Source of the DNA: Neurospora intermedia
Taxonomy: Eukaryota > Ascomycota > Sordariomycetes > Sordariales > Sordariaceae
Reading direction: 5' to 3'
Assembly: GCA_037102815.1 (NCBI GenBank)
Contig: BTPP01000002.1
Span: 1,054,001 to 1,118,000 of the forward strand
DNA length: 64,000 nt
Part shown: positions 1 to 12,675 of the stretch, piece by piece
Numbering within the stretch: position 1 is the stretch's first letter
How the letters are laid out: every line of letters starts with the position of its first letter
Made by a program: the position numbers and the translations under genes
The notes under the pieces: model-generated
Databases searched by the model: none
What the model was told of the DNA's origin: nothing
What the model saw: the letters and a program-made list of their open reading frames with translations, nothing else

Positions 1-2056
1 GTTGGAGTGCGGCTAGCATCGTGGTTCTTTGGATTCTTTTGGTTAAGTTTTTTGCTTGTGGTGGCGTTCTTCAGGGAAGGTAGTGAGGATGCATTGGGGT
101 GCTTCAAGCTGTCAAGCTGTCAAGCTTCTTGGCAGGTGGTTTGCTTGATGGCGAAAGAGACTGGTGATGATGACAAGATCTTTTGTTGACTTTGTCCCAC
201 AATTAAAGACGCGGAATATTGTTGACATGTGTCAAAGAAGGAACGAGTAAGAGGGGTTCGCGCGTCAATCGTAAACGGCTGTCAGGGCGAATGAAGGGAA
301 CACGAATCGATGGAGGAGAGGTCCGGCGGCACCAACGGCAGTAACTCAAGTGGGATTAACTGCGGGGAAGTGTTAGTCATTGACCCTTCATGGCAAGTAC
401 TAGACTGATTGCTGATTATTGATCTGAGACAGCAGTGGGATGGAAACTGAAATCAACAGTTACATCCAAAAATCCCCAACGTCGCCAACGACATGTCGGT
501 TGCAGAACGGCAATGGTTGCGATTCATCAGTCAGCCAAGCAGTCCGTCCCTGCAAGAAGCATCTTCCGTGTTGGATAAGTGGAGTGATTGGCCGATCATT
601 CGGATGATGTGCAGCGTAATCGCAAATGTAACCGGACTCCAAGACCGGGAGATAGTCAAAGTACCTCTATGGATACATTCAATCGTAGAAAATCCCCCGC
701 CTGTGGCTTACATATTGGGTTGGGTGCAATGGCTCCTCACAAAGCCACCGGCTAAGCATTCCGCATGCCCCGATGGTGGTTCCCGATACTCTGCCAGGTT
801 GCATTATTCGCTTGAATCATGCTAGATGCTACACAAAAAAGGTCTGGCTTACGATGATCCCTTCGCTCTTTTATCTGACTTTGATCCCACCCGCATGCGT
901 AGACTACACTACTGTGTATTGCTGTGCCACATCCGCGATAGAAATGGTGAGGGGTCGCTAAGGTGCTCCGTCTACGCCGCAATGAAGCAGCTTTTCTGCT
1001 TCAGGGCATGGTGATTAGGGGCATCAGACTGGTCCGTGCATACTCCACTTTCCTTAAGCCGAAGGTATCGAAAGTCACCCGTGTAATTACCGTAATTACA
1101 AGACATATGGTCGGCATATGGTTGACATATGTCAATATTAACGATTCACATTCACACGCGGGGGCCTCTCACCGGCCCCCTGCACCCCCGGAGCTAACCC
1201 TAACCCTAACTAACCCTAACTAACCCTAACTAACCCTAATACTAATTAGTAATTTGCAAAGAAGTCGGGTATTGACGGCTGTCTGCGGACGTAATTACAA
1301 GCTGGTATAAAGGAGGTACCAAAAGTGACCTGTCACGTGATCAGACCCATATTTTCTAATGCCCCCATTCACCGTCCCCGCAGCTTTTGTGGTCTTTGTG
1401 TCCATGTAAAAACGGCCCGATGTCCGCCCCCCTCATTTTGGGCGGTTCGTCCCCTTGCTGACCATGGTCGCTGCTGCAGCAGTGTGGTATTTGTCCTGTG
1501 GTTCGCGTATATGCATTGGATGAATGGTTCCAAGGGAGGGTACGGGGACGAGGTGAGGGCTGACGGCAGATATTATAGTGTACTGAGTAGTAGCAGGCAG
1601 ACAGCCCAAGATTTTCGTCTTGTGTAACCCTCCCGGACGCCGGACACGGCACGCCGTTTATGGCATTCGGCAGCATGTATTGCTACACAAAATCAGCGTG
1701 GTGGTGGTGAGCGTGCGTCGGTCGAAGGTTGGAGTAGCGAGGACTGTAACATGCCCGGACCAGAGACCATGCTGGGAAGTAGAAGGGTCGAGGGTACTGT
1801 TGTGCAACGGCACGGGCAAAGACGGGAATGGCTGGCATCAGCTGTCGGCACATTTTGCCCTGGTCGCTTACTCTTGGCCAGGGAAGGCTGGAGAGGATCA
1901 GGTCTGTACCTTTTGGCTCGCGGAATGGTGAAATGGACGGTATGAAACCCATAGTGATAAGGTAGCGATTCCCGTTGAGGCTAACACCTCGGTGTCTCGT
2001 CCTTGAGTTGGGCTCAAGTCATTGCCAACAAACAGATCAAACAGCCTTGAGCCATC
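1..2056. other. Intergenic sequence, no supported gene
   Basis: This 2 kb has the base composition of the gene-bearing DNA and is not RIP-mutated. Short open frames occur on both strands, but none has a recognisable domain, convincing splice structure or fungal start context. The first 190 bases could belong to a gene beyond the window edge, but I see nothing that supports one. The stretch just before 2057 is the presumed promoter and 5' leader of the rhodopsin-like gene. A telomere-like tract at 1195-1240 is listed separately. Confidence 0.6.
1195..1240. repeat. Interstitial telomere-like repeat
   Basis: About 46 bp made of TAACCC units and TAAC half-units: two hexamers, then a 10-bp period (TAACCCTAAC) repeated, ending in TAA. 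The hexamer is the complement of the TTAGGG telomere repeat used by most filamentous fungi. A GC-rich stretch (1155-1193) lies directly to the left. It is too short to be a chromosome end and has unique DNA on both sides. It could be a healed break, a telomere-derived insertion or a telobox-type regulatory tract. Confidence 0.85.
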
Positions 2057-3380
2057 ATGTCCCAACCACAACTCTCACCTCCCGAGTATGACAGCCCGGG
2101 CGGCTTGATCGCCGGGTCTGTCATCATGTGGATTGTCTCGACGCTCTGTGTTGGCTTGAGATTTTACTCCAAGAGGTGGAAGCGACAAGGCTACATTACA
2201 GCCGACTGGTTGATTTTGGTAGCTGCGGTCTTTGCAACCGGAATGACCGTGATGGAGATCTATGGTAAGTGAAGACGCCGACCATCTCTGCTATGCTTGG
2301 ACGCAACCTCTGACGAGAAAACAGGCGTGAAGGAACAAGCTTTGGGATATCCACTAGGGGCATCGATCGAAGACCCCAAAGCAGTCAACGGACGTCTGAA
2401 CAAGGCCAAACATGTGCGCTTCTTACTGATCCATGCCTTGCTCTGTCCCATTCTAACCGACATTTGCTCAGATCGAACTCTCGTTCCTACTCCTCGGTAT
2501 TGCCACTCTCGGCTTGATCAAGCTGTCCGTGTGCTTCCTGTTCTGGCACCTCTTTGCCCGGGTGGTGTTTCGTCGTTTCCTCATGGTCTGGATAGCCGTC
2601 ATTATTGTGTGGACTCTGTCCTTTGTCCTAGCTGGCCTGCTAGAATGCGGTTCCCATCTCAAGGCACTGTTCGGACAACCACAAGCGTATTTGGATCACT
2701 GTGGAAGCGCCATCCCGACTGGATATGCCATGGTGGGCAGTGATGTTGCCACCGACTTTATCACACTGCTCATCCCAATCCCCGTAATCTTCAGCATGAA
2801 GATGGACAGGCGTACCAGATTCTTGACGCTGCTGACCTTTATGATTGGTGCCCTGTGAGTCTAATCAGTCGAGCTTGTATAGTGGCAGCCAAGCTAACAT
2901 TCGGTGACAGGTCTGTGGGTGCGTCCATCGCCAAAGCCTACATCTACATCAAGGCAAGCTTGGGTTTGTGGACGTCCGATGCCATCTGTAAGCTCCAGTG
3001 CCTCCTCTCCTATCCCATCTGATAGCTAACGCAGTGATATAGCCATGCTCACCGGCCTTTCTATCTGGAATCTGGCTGAGGTCCATATCGGTATTGTTGC
3101 TGCCTGCGGCCCTACGCTGCGGCCCATCCTGGCACGCATCTTGCCAACCGAGAGCCTCCTGTCCCTCATGTCCCTGTTGGGAGTAAGCTCCAACACGTCC
3201 AAGCAGAACGAGCTCCCCAGCTTCGTCAAGATGCCGGAAGCCGACAGTGCTGAGCAGTTGCAGCCAGGGGTGGAAAAGGTTGGGTCTAAGGGTGCCGATG
3301 GGCCTCGTGGAGTTCGGCAGTACGAGATGGAATCATGGAACGACGCCGAGTCCGAGAGACGTGGTCCGCATCATGTCTGA
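2057..3380 (+). CDS. Fungal rhodopsin-like seven-helix membrane protein
   Basis: Five exons read cleanly: 2057-2264, 2325-2413, 2472-2854, 2911-2987 and 3043-3380, giving 364 residues. Introns are 55-60 bp with GTAAGT, GTGCGC, GTGAGT and GTAAGC donors, and phase is kept at each junction. The product has about seven hydrophobic helices. The first lies near residues 16-36, and the fourth/fifth region carries the motifs CGSAIPTGYAMVGSDVATDF and LLIPIPVIFSMKM. These are characteristic of the large fungal family annotated as rhodopsin-domain integral membrane proteins (Pth11-related; some members are named SAT4). The last 65 residues are polar and probably cytoplasmic. There is no CFEM cysteine domain, so it is not a full Pth11-type receptor. 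Ligand and role are unknown. It lies about 1.2 kb from the left edge of the transposon block. Confidence 0.88.
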
Positions 3381-4546
3381 GGAAGACAGCCCGTGTAGAT
3401 ATGGGTGTTGTCGAGTGTCGAGCGTAGCAATCTGACTGTATCTATCACCCTGTCAAATTGGTCCGACGGCCGAATGTCCAGCTAGTGTTGAAGTTCATCA
3501 TCGTCTTTGCTTCGCGCAGCCAAATAACTGAGTGATTGGTCCTTGAGCTCTGGTTCTCGAACGGACGCCGGATGTAAATCTCGCGATGGAATAGTTAGTT
3601 TTTGGCCAAAAACGGGGAATGGTGCAATTCCAGCTCCCGGCACTAACAATTAAAAGTCTGGTACGTGCACTAAAGCTAAGCCACTGAAGCCATCTCACTG
3701 CAAGCCACTCCTTTCGTGGCGTCGAATCGGCCTGCTTTACCCCGGCCCGGCTCGACGGCAAGATCAGAGGCACAGAAGGGAGGCGCACCTGCAACCACTG
3801 GAAATTGGATGTCATTCCGACTTTTGACTTTGTTTGCGAAATTCGGGTTCGACAACAACATGATTTGAGCAATCATCAAGCATCAATCCGTCAGCAATCA
3901 GCCTCACCTTTCCAATCTCATCTAGACTCCACAATGTCAACGTGCGCAACGTTCTGGACCCTGTGGGCTCTCAGCTGTTGTTCTAGGGCTCCCAGGATCC
4001 CCCAGGAAACATGCAACTCCACTGGGGAGCTTCGTCTTCAGGCTTCTCTCAGTCTTCCTCGCTTGTTTTTCCTCTTCGCAGTTTAATCGCAATGCCATTC
4101 GCAGCGTAGCGTAGTCAGGCAAGAGCCTCGGTAACCCCGGGCTTGACCTGTTAGTGATCTTCCCAAGGTTCCATACAAATCAAGGCAAAGCGCTAACAGG
4201 GCGTGGTAGATCACACAAGGGGCCGATTCGATCTTGGTCGGGTGTAGGCAGCTTTGCGGACTGGCCCAGGTCATCCTTCATCCCACTCAACATCGACAAC
4301 AAACAATGTTCTTTTTCACCGACATCTCGAATCGGCCTTGATTTCGACCATACGGACACAGAAAGATGAATGACCTCCAATCCCTTCGACTCTTCATCTA
4401 CACGACGGCGGCTCAGCTGTCATCGGGCGCCAAGCGAGTACGGATCCGGCCGCGCTATTGACCGCGCTATCGTTTTTTACCACGCCAGATTTCCTCATGG
4501 AAAGCTTGTTAGTCCCCGAGTCTAGTGGCCTACACGTGTGTTTGCC
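3381..4546. other. Intergenic sequence between the rhodopsin-like gene and the transposon block
   Basis: Non-RIP sequence with no supported gene. It holds the 3' end of the rhodopsin-like transcript. Small open frames on both strands lack domains, splice sites and family resemblance. Base composition stays gene-like up to the 8-bp target-site duplication at 4547-4554. Confidence 0.6.
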
Positions 4547-4554
4547 CGTTTCCC

Positions 4555-4679
4555 CGGGCCGGATAAATCGACTGTGTGCCCAGATATTTCGGCGGTGTGG
4601 GACCGGGCTGGCCAATGGTAAACCATGTTAGCGCCCGCCAAATTTGCTAGCGAGCAACATTGTGTGACATCTCTGTACC
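4555..4679 (+). repeat. MULE left terminal inverted repeat
   Basis: 125 bp, the reverse complement of 52639-52763. The outer 63 bases differ at one position (a C/T). Inward of about 4617 the match is looser but still alignable. The boundary is set by the duplicated CGTTTCCC immediately outside. The repeat is GC-rich and not visibly RIP-mutated. Confidence 0.9.
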
Positions 4680-4869
4680 TTAACAGTAACAATTAAAGCA
4701 ATTGAACACATCGCCGTCGCTATTATTATTTACTATCGTAATTAGTAAGTATAGTATTGAAAGGTTTTAATTATAATCAAAAGTACTAACCGTACGCTAC
4801 AAAAATACCTAAAATTATTAATTTAACCGCTTCTTCCCCTATATTCGCACCTACGCGCGTCCCCAATCC

Positions 4870-5571
4870 AACCCCTTCAATTAAATAAATTAAAACTAAA
4901 TTACGCGATAATAACTACGAGTTTCTCAATATTAATAACCTTATTAAAAACGAAAAGCTATTTCTAATACTAATTCTAATACTAATTCTAATAATCCCCG
5001 TATTCCGCCGCTACCGTTCCCCTTCAAATTTATTGAATTTATCGTCGTCGAATTCTTCTTTGGAAGAAGATTAAAATAAAGTAATTAAAAAGGACTAAAT
5101 TAATAAAAGGGAGCCCGCCTTCGTTGTACTTTTTTTTCGTTAATAGACTAATATTAACGTTACTATTAAAGAAATTAGTAATGTCGTTAGAGAGTTTAGG
5201 TTTAGTATTTCTAAATATTATACTAGTAACTACTAACGAGAAGGAATAATTTGCTTCGCTAGTTAATATAATATTAAATATATTATAGCGAAAAAGTGTA
5301 ATAAAAAACGTAAGGAGGATACCCTACTTTAAAGACCGCTAGCGGTGAATATAAAAAGAAACTACGAGTAGTAAGGAAAATTAATATTTAATACCAAAAT
5401 TAGGGTATAGTAGTTTACCCTTATAAGGGGAGACTATAATTATCCCTTTGACCCTAATAGCGCTAATTATTTTACCGTTAACCGTTGCTAGTATTGTACT
5501 AAAGAAGTAACCGCTAATATCCTTCGGTTAGCTAAATAATTAAAAATTTCCTCGTTAAATATTATATCTAC
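4870..5571 (+). pseudogene. MULE transposase, N-terminal part (RIP-mutated)
   Basis: The amino-terminal part of the MULE protein. A frame running to the LTR-element insertion resembles the cysteine/histidine-containing DNA-binding region that precedes the transposase core in fungal MULE proteins. Recognisable text includes DNYNYPFDPNSANYF near 5430-5475, where related proteins have an N-H-x-P block, followed by a helical stretch with KEVTANILRLAKQLK. Several in-frame stops are of the TAA/TAG type expected from C-to-T changes. The frame is cut at 5571 by the long LTR element; the rest of the gene resumes at 50472. Start codon uncertain. Confidence 0.6.
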
Positions 5572-6268
5572 TGATTTAGGGTGGTATACGGGGACATATG
5601 CGTTGATTTATTTTCTACAATAATTTTTTTCGAACCTTCAACAAGGGTACTGGATCAGAGAGTATACTTTCTAGACTGGACAAAGCTAAACAGTTAGCAT
5701 TAATAGAAGACAAAAGAATATAGGACTAACTTAATAAAATAATAGATTAGAAAAGGTAGAAAAATAGGGATAATAGAGGAAGAAAAAGAGAAAAAGGGGA
5801 TAGGCAGGATATCGAACTTCAAAAGAAGAGACAACGGATTATTACAATATTTATTCTTCATTATACTAAATAATCAATTTTAATTTAATATTCTTAATTA
5901 AACAAAATAATAGTTTTTAATAATCTTTAATTATTTACCTCTTCTTATTTTATTATATTAAATAATCCTTTATCCCTCTAGAGGGAATATACACTCGTTT
6001 TTCTATTTACCTATAGAAAGAAGATATTAAAGGATCTAATAACTATCTTTATTTTCCAACAACGGCTGAATATTAAGCTATTCAATAGGTATAAAACCTT
6101 AGTAAATTATTTCTAACTCTATACCTCCTATTTCAACTATTTAGAAAGGTTTAAAAATCACTTACTATTTTACTAAATTAGATAGCTAAGAACTATAGTT
6201 CTTATATATTACATCGGTTGTAATAATATAGTTATTATTTCTATTATTATAGTTTTCTTACTATTTCA
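5572..6268 (+). repeat. 5' LTR of long LTR element copy 1
   Basis: 697 bp, starting TGATTTAGGGTGG and ending CTATTTCA. It aligns without gaps to 49771-50467 and, in reverse complement, to 19772-20468 and 34436-35132. Compared by eye with the 3' LTR, every difference I found is a C/T or G/A transition. Confidence 0.92.
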
Positions 6269-9200
6269 AATTATTAATAAGAACGAAATAAATATCAAAA
6301 CCCTATACTAAACTAGCCAAAACGAATATAAGGACTTTACAATTTCCTATCCTTGTTAAGGTTTGCCCGATATTCGCTAGCGACATTTAATTAATCGTTA
6401 TAAAGAAGTTTGAATCGCCTTATTTTAGAGAAGTATAAAGATCCTTAGCACCGGATATTTACTATAGTCCGGGGCCTTCAATAGTATTCAATATACAACT
6501 ATATTAGTAACTATACTACGATCGCTAATAATATAATTAATTAATAATCATCCGACTACTATTTAAATATAACGTCGGAGTACGAGTAATAGTATAAATA
6601 ATTAATAAGAAAAATAGAGGAATAAATATCTAAGCGGTAATAATTGAATGTAAATAAGTATAAATAATAGATAAGCTATTAAATAATAGTAGTTCAACTA
6701 TATAACCCAATAGATAAATAAATATTTAATTAATAGTATTGGAATAATAATAAAAATAGATAATTAATAGGCTATTTAAATAGTAATTTAATTAAAAAAC
6801 TATTCGAAGAATAATAAATAACGAAAAAATCCGCCGATAACTAGGGCAAATATTAATATTAGACCTTTAGGGACTAATATCCCTAAGTCTATAATATATA
6901 GCCCTTGCGTAAGTGTAGAAAGATTAGATAGTACTTAGACCCCTTTTCTTCGAAGGCTTATAATTAATTCCCTAAAGGGAAGGGTACTAATTATTACCTC
7001 CGAATTCTTCCTTTACGTAATATATTAATAATTATTATTAATAGATTCTTAGAATCGTAATTATTACTATTATTATATTTCAAAAACTAAAAGGAAGTAA
7101 TTAATTATTATAAGCCCTTATTAGAAGGGCTTTAATAATAATATTATTAATATAAACGAGAATTACCGCTCTCAAATACTAATAATAGAAGTAGAGAAGT
7201 AGAAAAGGTAGAGGGTAAGAACTAAAGAGGTTCTTTTTACCTAGGGAAAAAAAGAGGAAAGGAATATTAAAAGAATAAAAAAAGAGGAAAAACTAATTGG
7301 AGATTTCTAATTAGAGAAGATACAATAGTACGATAATACCTAACTAATAGGAAAAGTAAATAAAAAGGGGGATTAAGGACCTCTAGATTAGAGGAAGAAA
7401 AAAGGGGGTAAATAGATTAATTAATATATAAAAATAGTATAAACAATACTAACCGGATTTAAAATAATAGGAATATTTTTATAGTTTTAATTCTATATAC
7501 TAATTAGAAAATATTAGATTAACCTCCTATATTAATACTAAAACTATTCCTACTATCCCTCCTAAGTCCCGCTCTTCCTTCCTCGACCCCTATATTAGAA
7601 ATTACCTTTTTCCCTTTTCCGAAATTTAATTAATTTCTAATTCCTTTACTAATCTAATTAAAAAACCGATCGCTAACCCCCTTTAGAAATCTATCGCTAA
7701 ACTAACCCAGTCCTATTCGTACTCTATATTTATATATTTTATCCGCTTCTATATTTAATCTTCAAATCCAATATCTACTTCCTTGTATTATTCTTTTATA
7801 ACTTATTTAATCGCCTTTAGGACTTTATTATACTAAATTAGAAATTAACTATTCCTAAAGCTTTAAATTTAAATAATATTTTCTTACCTACTAAGATCCC
7901 TATCCTATTACTCCTACTTTTACCCCTTCTAATTATTATTAAGGTCCTTCTTTAGGATTCTTAGGATTTAGTATTATAATTATATAATTTAATTAATAGT
8001 AAGAACCTAAGTACAAAGTATAATAAACTTTAAATAAAGATTTATTAAATAAAAACCCGTTTAAAGGTTTATTTAATATATACTTAATATAAATATTAAT
8101 AATTAAGATTCTTACAACTTCCTTCGTAAAAGACTATACACCTAGAGCTAAATTTAAAGGGAAGTACATCTCTAAATATTTAAAAGAATTCAATAATAGG
8201 GTTCAAAATTATTACCTCTCTAATAAAATTAAATTAAATATTTAGTACTAATAATATATATTAGATGCCCGAAAAATTTATAGAGAAATAGCGAATAATA
8301 TTATTACTAAAGGTATTTAGATATAGAAAGAATTCTATCGTTATTTCAAGTAAGAATTCTTAGTATTGGACCTAAATTAAATAAATAATAAGGCTACTAT
8401 ATTAAAGGTCTTCTATAGTAAATCTATCCCCTATAATAGAGAAAAAATCGTTAAAGCCGTACTTAAATATTTAATACTCCTAATAAAATAATCCGAAAAG
8501 GAGAAGGACTTTACTTAATTTATAATTATTTGCAACTTCTATAAAAAGTTTGTAAAAAGAACTAAAAGGATAATTATAACGATTATAAGGTTTAAAGAAA
8601 AAGTCTATTAAATAACCTAATTATAGTTCTATATTAATATAATAAAAATTATTTATAAATACTTCGACTTCGAAAATAATACTTATATTAATAATAAGGA
8701 GGATAATTTATTAGACGATAGCCTAAGTATAGTATTAATTAAAAAAAGAATATTAATAATTACTAATAAGAAAAGCGGTTTAATTAAATTAAATAATAAT
8801 TCTAATTAACCTTTACGTAAGAGAATTCCTTCAACGACCTAAACTATTATTTTAATACCTACTATATCCTATTTAACTAAAAAATTAAATATTGAAAAAA
8901 TAATTGAGGAATTTAATTAAATAAGGATTATATAATTTTAATTCGACGAAAAGCTAGTAAAGAAATAAAAAAAGGAGGTTCAAATTAATTTCTTATTAAT
9001 AATTAAATAGAATTATACTATTAATAAAGGAGGAGGCTATATAGGTAGTACCTCCGTAAAAAGCTGAAGCGGAAGAAGAAGTAGTAGAGGAAGTAATTAG
9101 AACTATAGGGACGGACGTTAAATCTATTACTATTAATATAGTAGTAACTATTATTAAAATTAGTATTAAAAGATAATTAATAATATTCAAAAAAGTAAAT

Positions 9201-12200
9201 TAACTATTTATCGGCTTCGAAATCCTATACTTACTTCGTAAATAATTATTATAATTAGTAATAGAGAGGACTATAATAATTATATCCCTAACGAAGCGAT
9301 AGTTTTAATTATTAAAGATAGGAAGTTAGGACTTTTAATATAATCCTAGATAGTAATTTATAAGATATCTTCCGAATATAAAGCTATTTTTAATCGCTAG
9401 GAAAAGAATATATAGGCACTAAAGAGAAAATACCGATTCGAACTAGAATTTTCTCTATTACTTAATAATATATATAATTAGTAATAATAAAGGAATAGTA
9501 ACTTAAGTATTTTTATAAATATAATAGGCACTAATTTATTAAATTATTATTATATAACTAATAGATTAAATATTACCTAAAAAATCTACTAAAGATCTTT
9601 AATTAAATATAAAGTTATTATAATTCGCTAAACGCTAATAGAATACCCCTAGACCTTTAGTACCTACTTTACTAGAATAGCTAATACTATTAAAAATTAC
9701 CCAATTCAACCGCTATTTTAAAAATAAGTATTTAAGGAAATACCTTTAGGGAATATTTTAAAAAAATCTAGCCTTACAACTATAGAACCTATACTACCTC
9801 TAACCAATAGCCTATTAAATTTACTTCCCAAAGAAATACCGGAATTAGTAAATAATATTATAACTACTGGATAAATATTCTCTTCTTTATACTATATAGA
9901 AGCTCCTATAATTTTTATTAAATAATCTAAATATTAAAATCCTTCTACTTTTTAAGTATAATTTATATATAGAATAAGGGACGATTATATATATCTCCTC
10001 TAGAGACTTCAATCCTTAAATTATTAAATCGAAAGTACCCGTTAGACGATAGTTAGTATAGTATTTAATCCGAAGCTATATAATTAAGAAACTAGTATTA
10101 TAGAGCCTAGTAAGCAATTTATAAGCTTTATAAAGGAAATATCTTTTCCTAATCGTCCTAATAAATAACTATAATAAATAAATATTATTAATAATAGTAC
10201 TACTATATTTAAGAATAATATACCTTAACCCCCTACCCTAGAATTTAATTAGCCGCCTCCGGCAACCCGACTAATAAAGATCCTTAGGCTAATAATAAAA
10301 AATAAAGCAATTAATTTACTAACTTCGGATTCTAATAAAGAAAATATATCTATAAAACCTACCGCTTTATCCTTTATAAAGCTTACTAGAATTATTAATA
10401 CTAATACTATTATAAAGGAAGCTATTAAAAAAGTTAAAGAATAATACCCTCTCGTATTTAAAATTATTAATTATAATATTCCCTATCGGATTAAGGAGTT
10501 ATATTATATAGACCGACGGTTTGTAATAATATTTATTACCCTAATTTAGTATAAAGTTGGCCTAAATAAGGACAATATTATTAGAATTTCCTATAAAGGT
10601 AGTATAATAGCCGATTAATTTAAGGAAGCGAATTAAATTATTCTTATAACCTAATATAAAATTAATAGTATATTTATTAAGGGGATAGTAGGTAAAATAA
10701 CCGAAAAATAGAATTCTATTAAAACCTCTATCTATTACTTAAATTAGAAATTGAACGGTACAACCGAATTTATTTGGGAAGATATACTAAAGTCCGCTTT
10801 CTAATATATAGTAGAAGTAATTATTTTTATATAATTATATATCTATTTGAATAAATTTTCCTACTTATTATATTTAGGGGATGTAATTAGGATATTTATT
10901 CTACTAACCCTATTTGTCTCTCTATAGTAAAAAGGACTAAAGATTAGAGCCCTCCTAAATATTAGTACGGAGGTTAATATAATAATATATAATATAGTTA
11001 AAGAATATAGTTTAATTATTATAAATACCGGGGCTTCTAATACGGATAATAACGGAAGTAGACAAAATTTTATTAGGAAAGCTTATAGTTAAATATAATT
11101 AATTAATATTCTACGGGAAATATACTTCTTTATTACTAGTACTTATTTACTATATTATAATATTATATTTAGGTAATTATTCTTTAAAAATACTTAAATA
11201 AAGTTAAATTATTTAATATATAGTATTGAATTAGCTAATGTATTAATAGAAGAAATAATTGTTAAAGCTATACTAATTCCGAAAGAGAGAGTAAGGTTAG
11301 GCGTATAAGTAATATTATACGCTTAGGAATTCGACGAATAGCCGTCTACCTTAAATAAGTTCGCCAACTATTTAGGGGTTAATTTTAGAACTGATATATT
11401 AACTCTTATTTAATATAATAGCGAAGCCTAAAATAAAATTCTTAAATAGATTAAAGATTCGATAATTAATAAATTATTAGACTATTTGTAGGATATTTAG
11501 AAAAGATATTACGTATTGAGGAAGGCCGTTTTAGGATTCTTCTAAGAGTTTTTATAGGACGAACTACTTAATAATAGATAATTCGAAAGATTTTTATTTA
11601 GAGACTTTAATAATACTAACTATAATAATTTAAGTGACGTATTTAGTATTATAACTATAGGGAGTACTCCCTATTTTATAGTAGAAGAAAAGGAGTTCGC
11701 TATAGAGTTTAGAAGGTAAATATATAATTTTATCCGGTATTAAGCGTTGGTATAACGGTTAAAGTATATAAATAAAAGGGAGAAAAATTATAAAAATAAT
11801 AAATTTATACCTACTAATATAAAGGTTAATTAGTTACTACTATACAAAATAATACCTTTTAAGAATTTCGTTATTTATATTATATATAAGCGGAAAGATT
11901 AAAAGGTATTACTAATCGACGATGTACCTTCTAATAGTTTAAAGCTAGAAGGAAACCTAGAATAGAAATTGTAGCGTCTTATAACTTTGAAAAATAGATT
12001 AGAATAATAATAAAAAACTCATTTATTACTATAGAATAAAATTGTTATACTATATTTCTTAAATATATTTAAAAGAGAACGGTTAACCTCCGAACGCTTA
12101 TAAATTATATTTAATAATTTATATAATAATTTAATTAAGGAAGAGTAAGAAATATTTATTTATATTCTTCGAAATTATAAAGTAGTTCTTATATAGGATT

Positions 12201-12415
12201 TCAATTAGGTAGGAAAGATTAAACCTAACGTCTTCCCTCCCTAAGAAATTAGAATTATCCTATATTCGGTATAGTAATACAAATTAATCCCTATTCTAAA
12301 GGTTAATTATTAAAGAATCTACAAGTTATTGAAAGATAGAATTTAACGAGGAATATTAGAAGATAGTTATACTACTTACTAGAATAATTAATTCCTAATA
12401 TTTAAGAAGGATAGA

Positions 12416-12675
12416 TATTACAGGGCTAGCCTGTGTGCCTTGTGCCTGGTGCCAGCGTACAGCAGCTTCTAAGACTGCTGTACGCTGTTATTACTGCCGG
12501 CGAATTGCCGGCAGCTAATTGGTTAGAACGCTACCTGCCGCGGGTCGGTTAGACCCGCCGGCGGTCGCCTTTATAAGGCTAGCCTTCCGGGTACTCGGCT
12601 ATATGCACTTCTCTTCCTTTCTCCTTCGTACAATTACGTATAATTATATCTACTATCTACCCTTTACCTATAATA
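12416..12675 (+). repeat. 5' LTR of the 260-bp-LTR gypsy element
   Basis: 260 bp, beginning TATTACAG and ending CTATAATA. It aligns gap-free with 19364-19623. It stays GC-rich where the rest of the element is AT-rich. It contains a run of perfect stem-loops: arms 12453-12465 with 12475-12487 (13 bp), 12494-12501 with 12507-12514 (8 bp), 12540-12546 with 12552-12558 (7 bp) and 12567-12571 with 12575-12579 around a TATAA. The palindrome GGCTAGCC occurs at 12424 and 12577. Confidence 0.92.

Noticed and set aside
493-825. 110-codon open frame on the plus strand
   Set aside because: No domain, overlapping frames of similar length on the other strand, and no splice continuation; likely chance.
4970-5000. 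Short CTAATACTAATT-type tandem repeat
   Set aside because: Simple AT-rich low-complexity inside the RIP-mutated MULE; no further structure.
8996-9190. 64-codon hydrophobic open frame on the minus strand, with a near-identical partner at 31513-31707 on the plus strand
   Set aside because: The two sit at the same offset (about 3.6 kb) in copies 1 and 2 of the long LTR element, antisense to its coding strand. RIP-driven AT richness produces Ile/Leu/Val-rich shadow frames; no start context or independent support.
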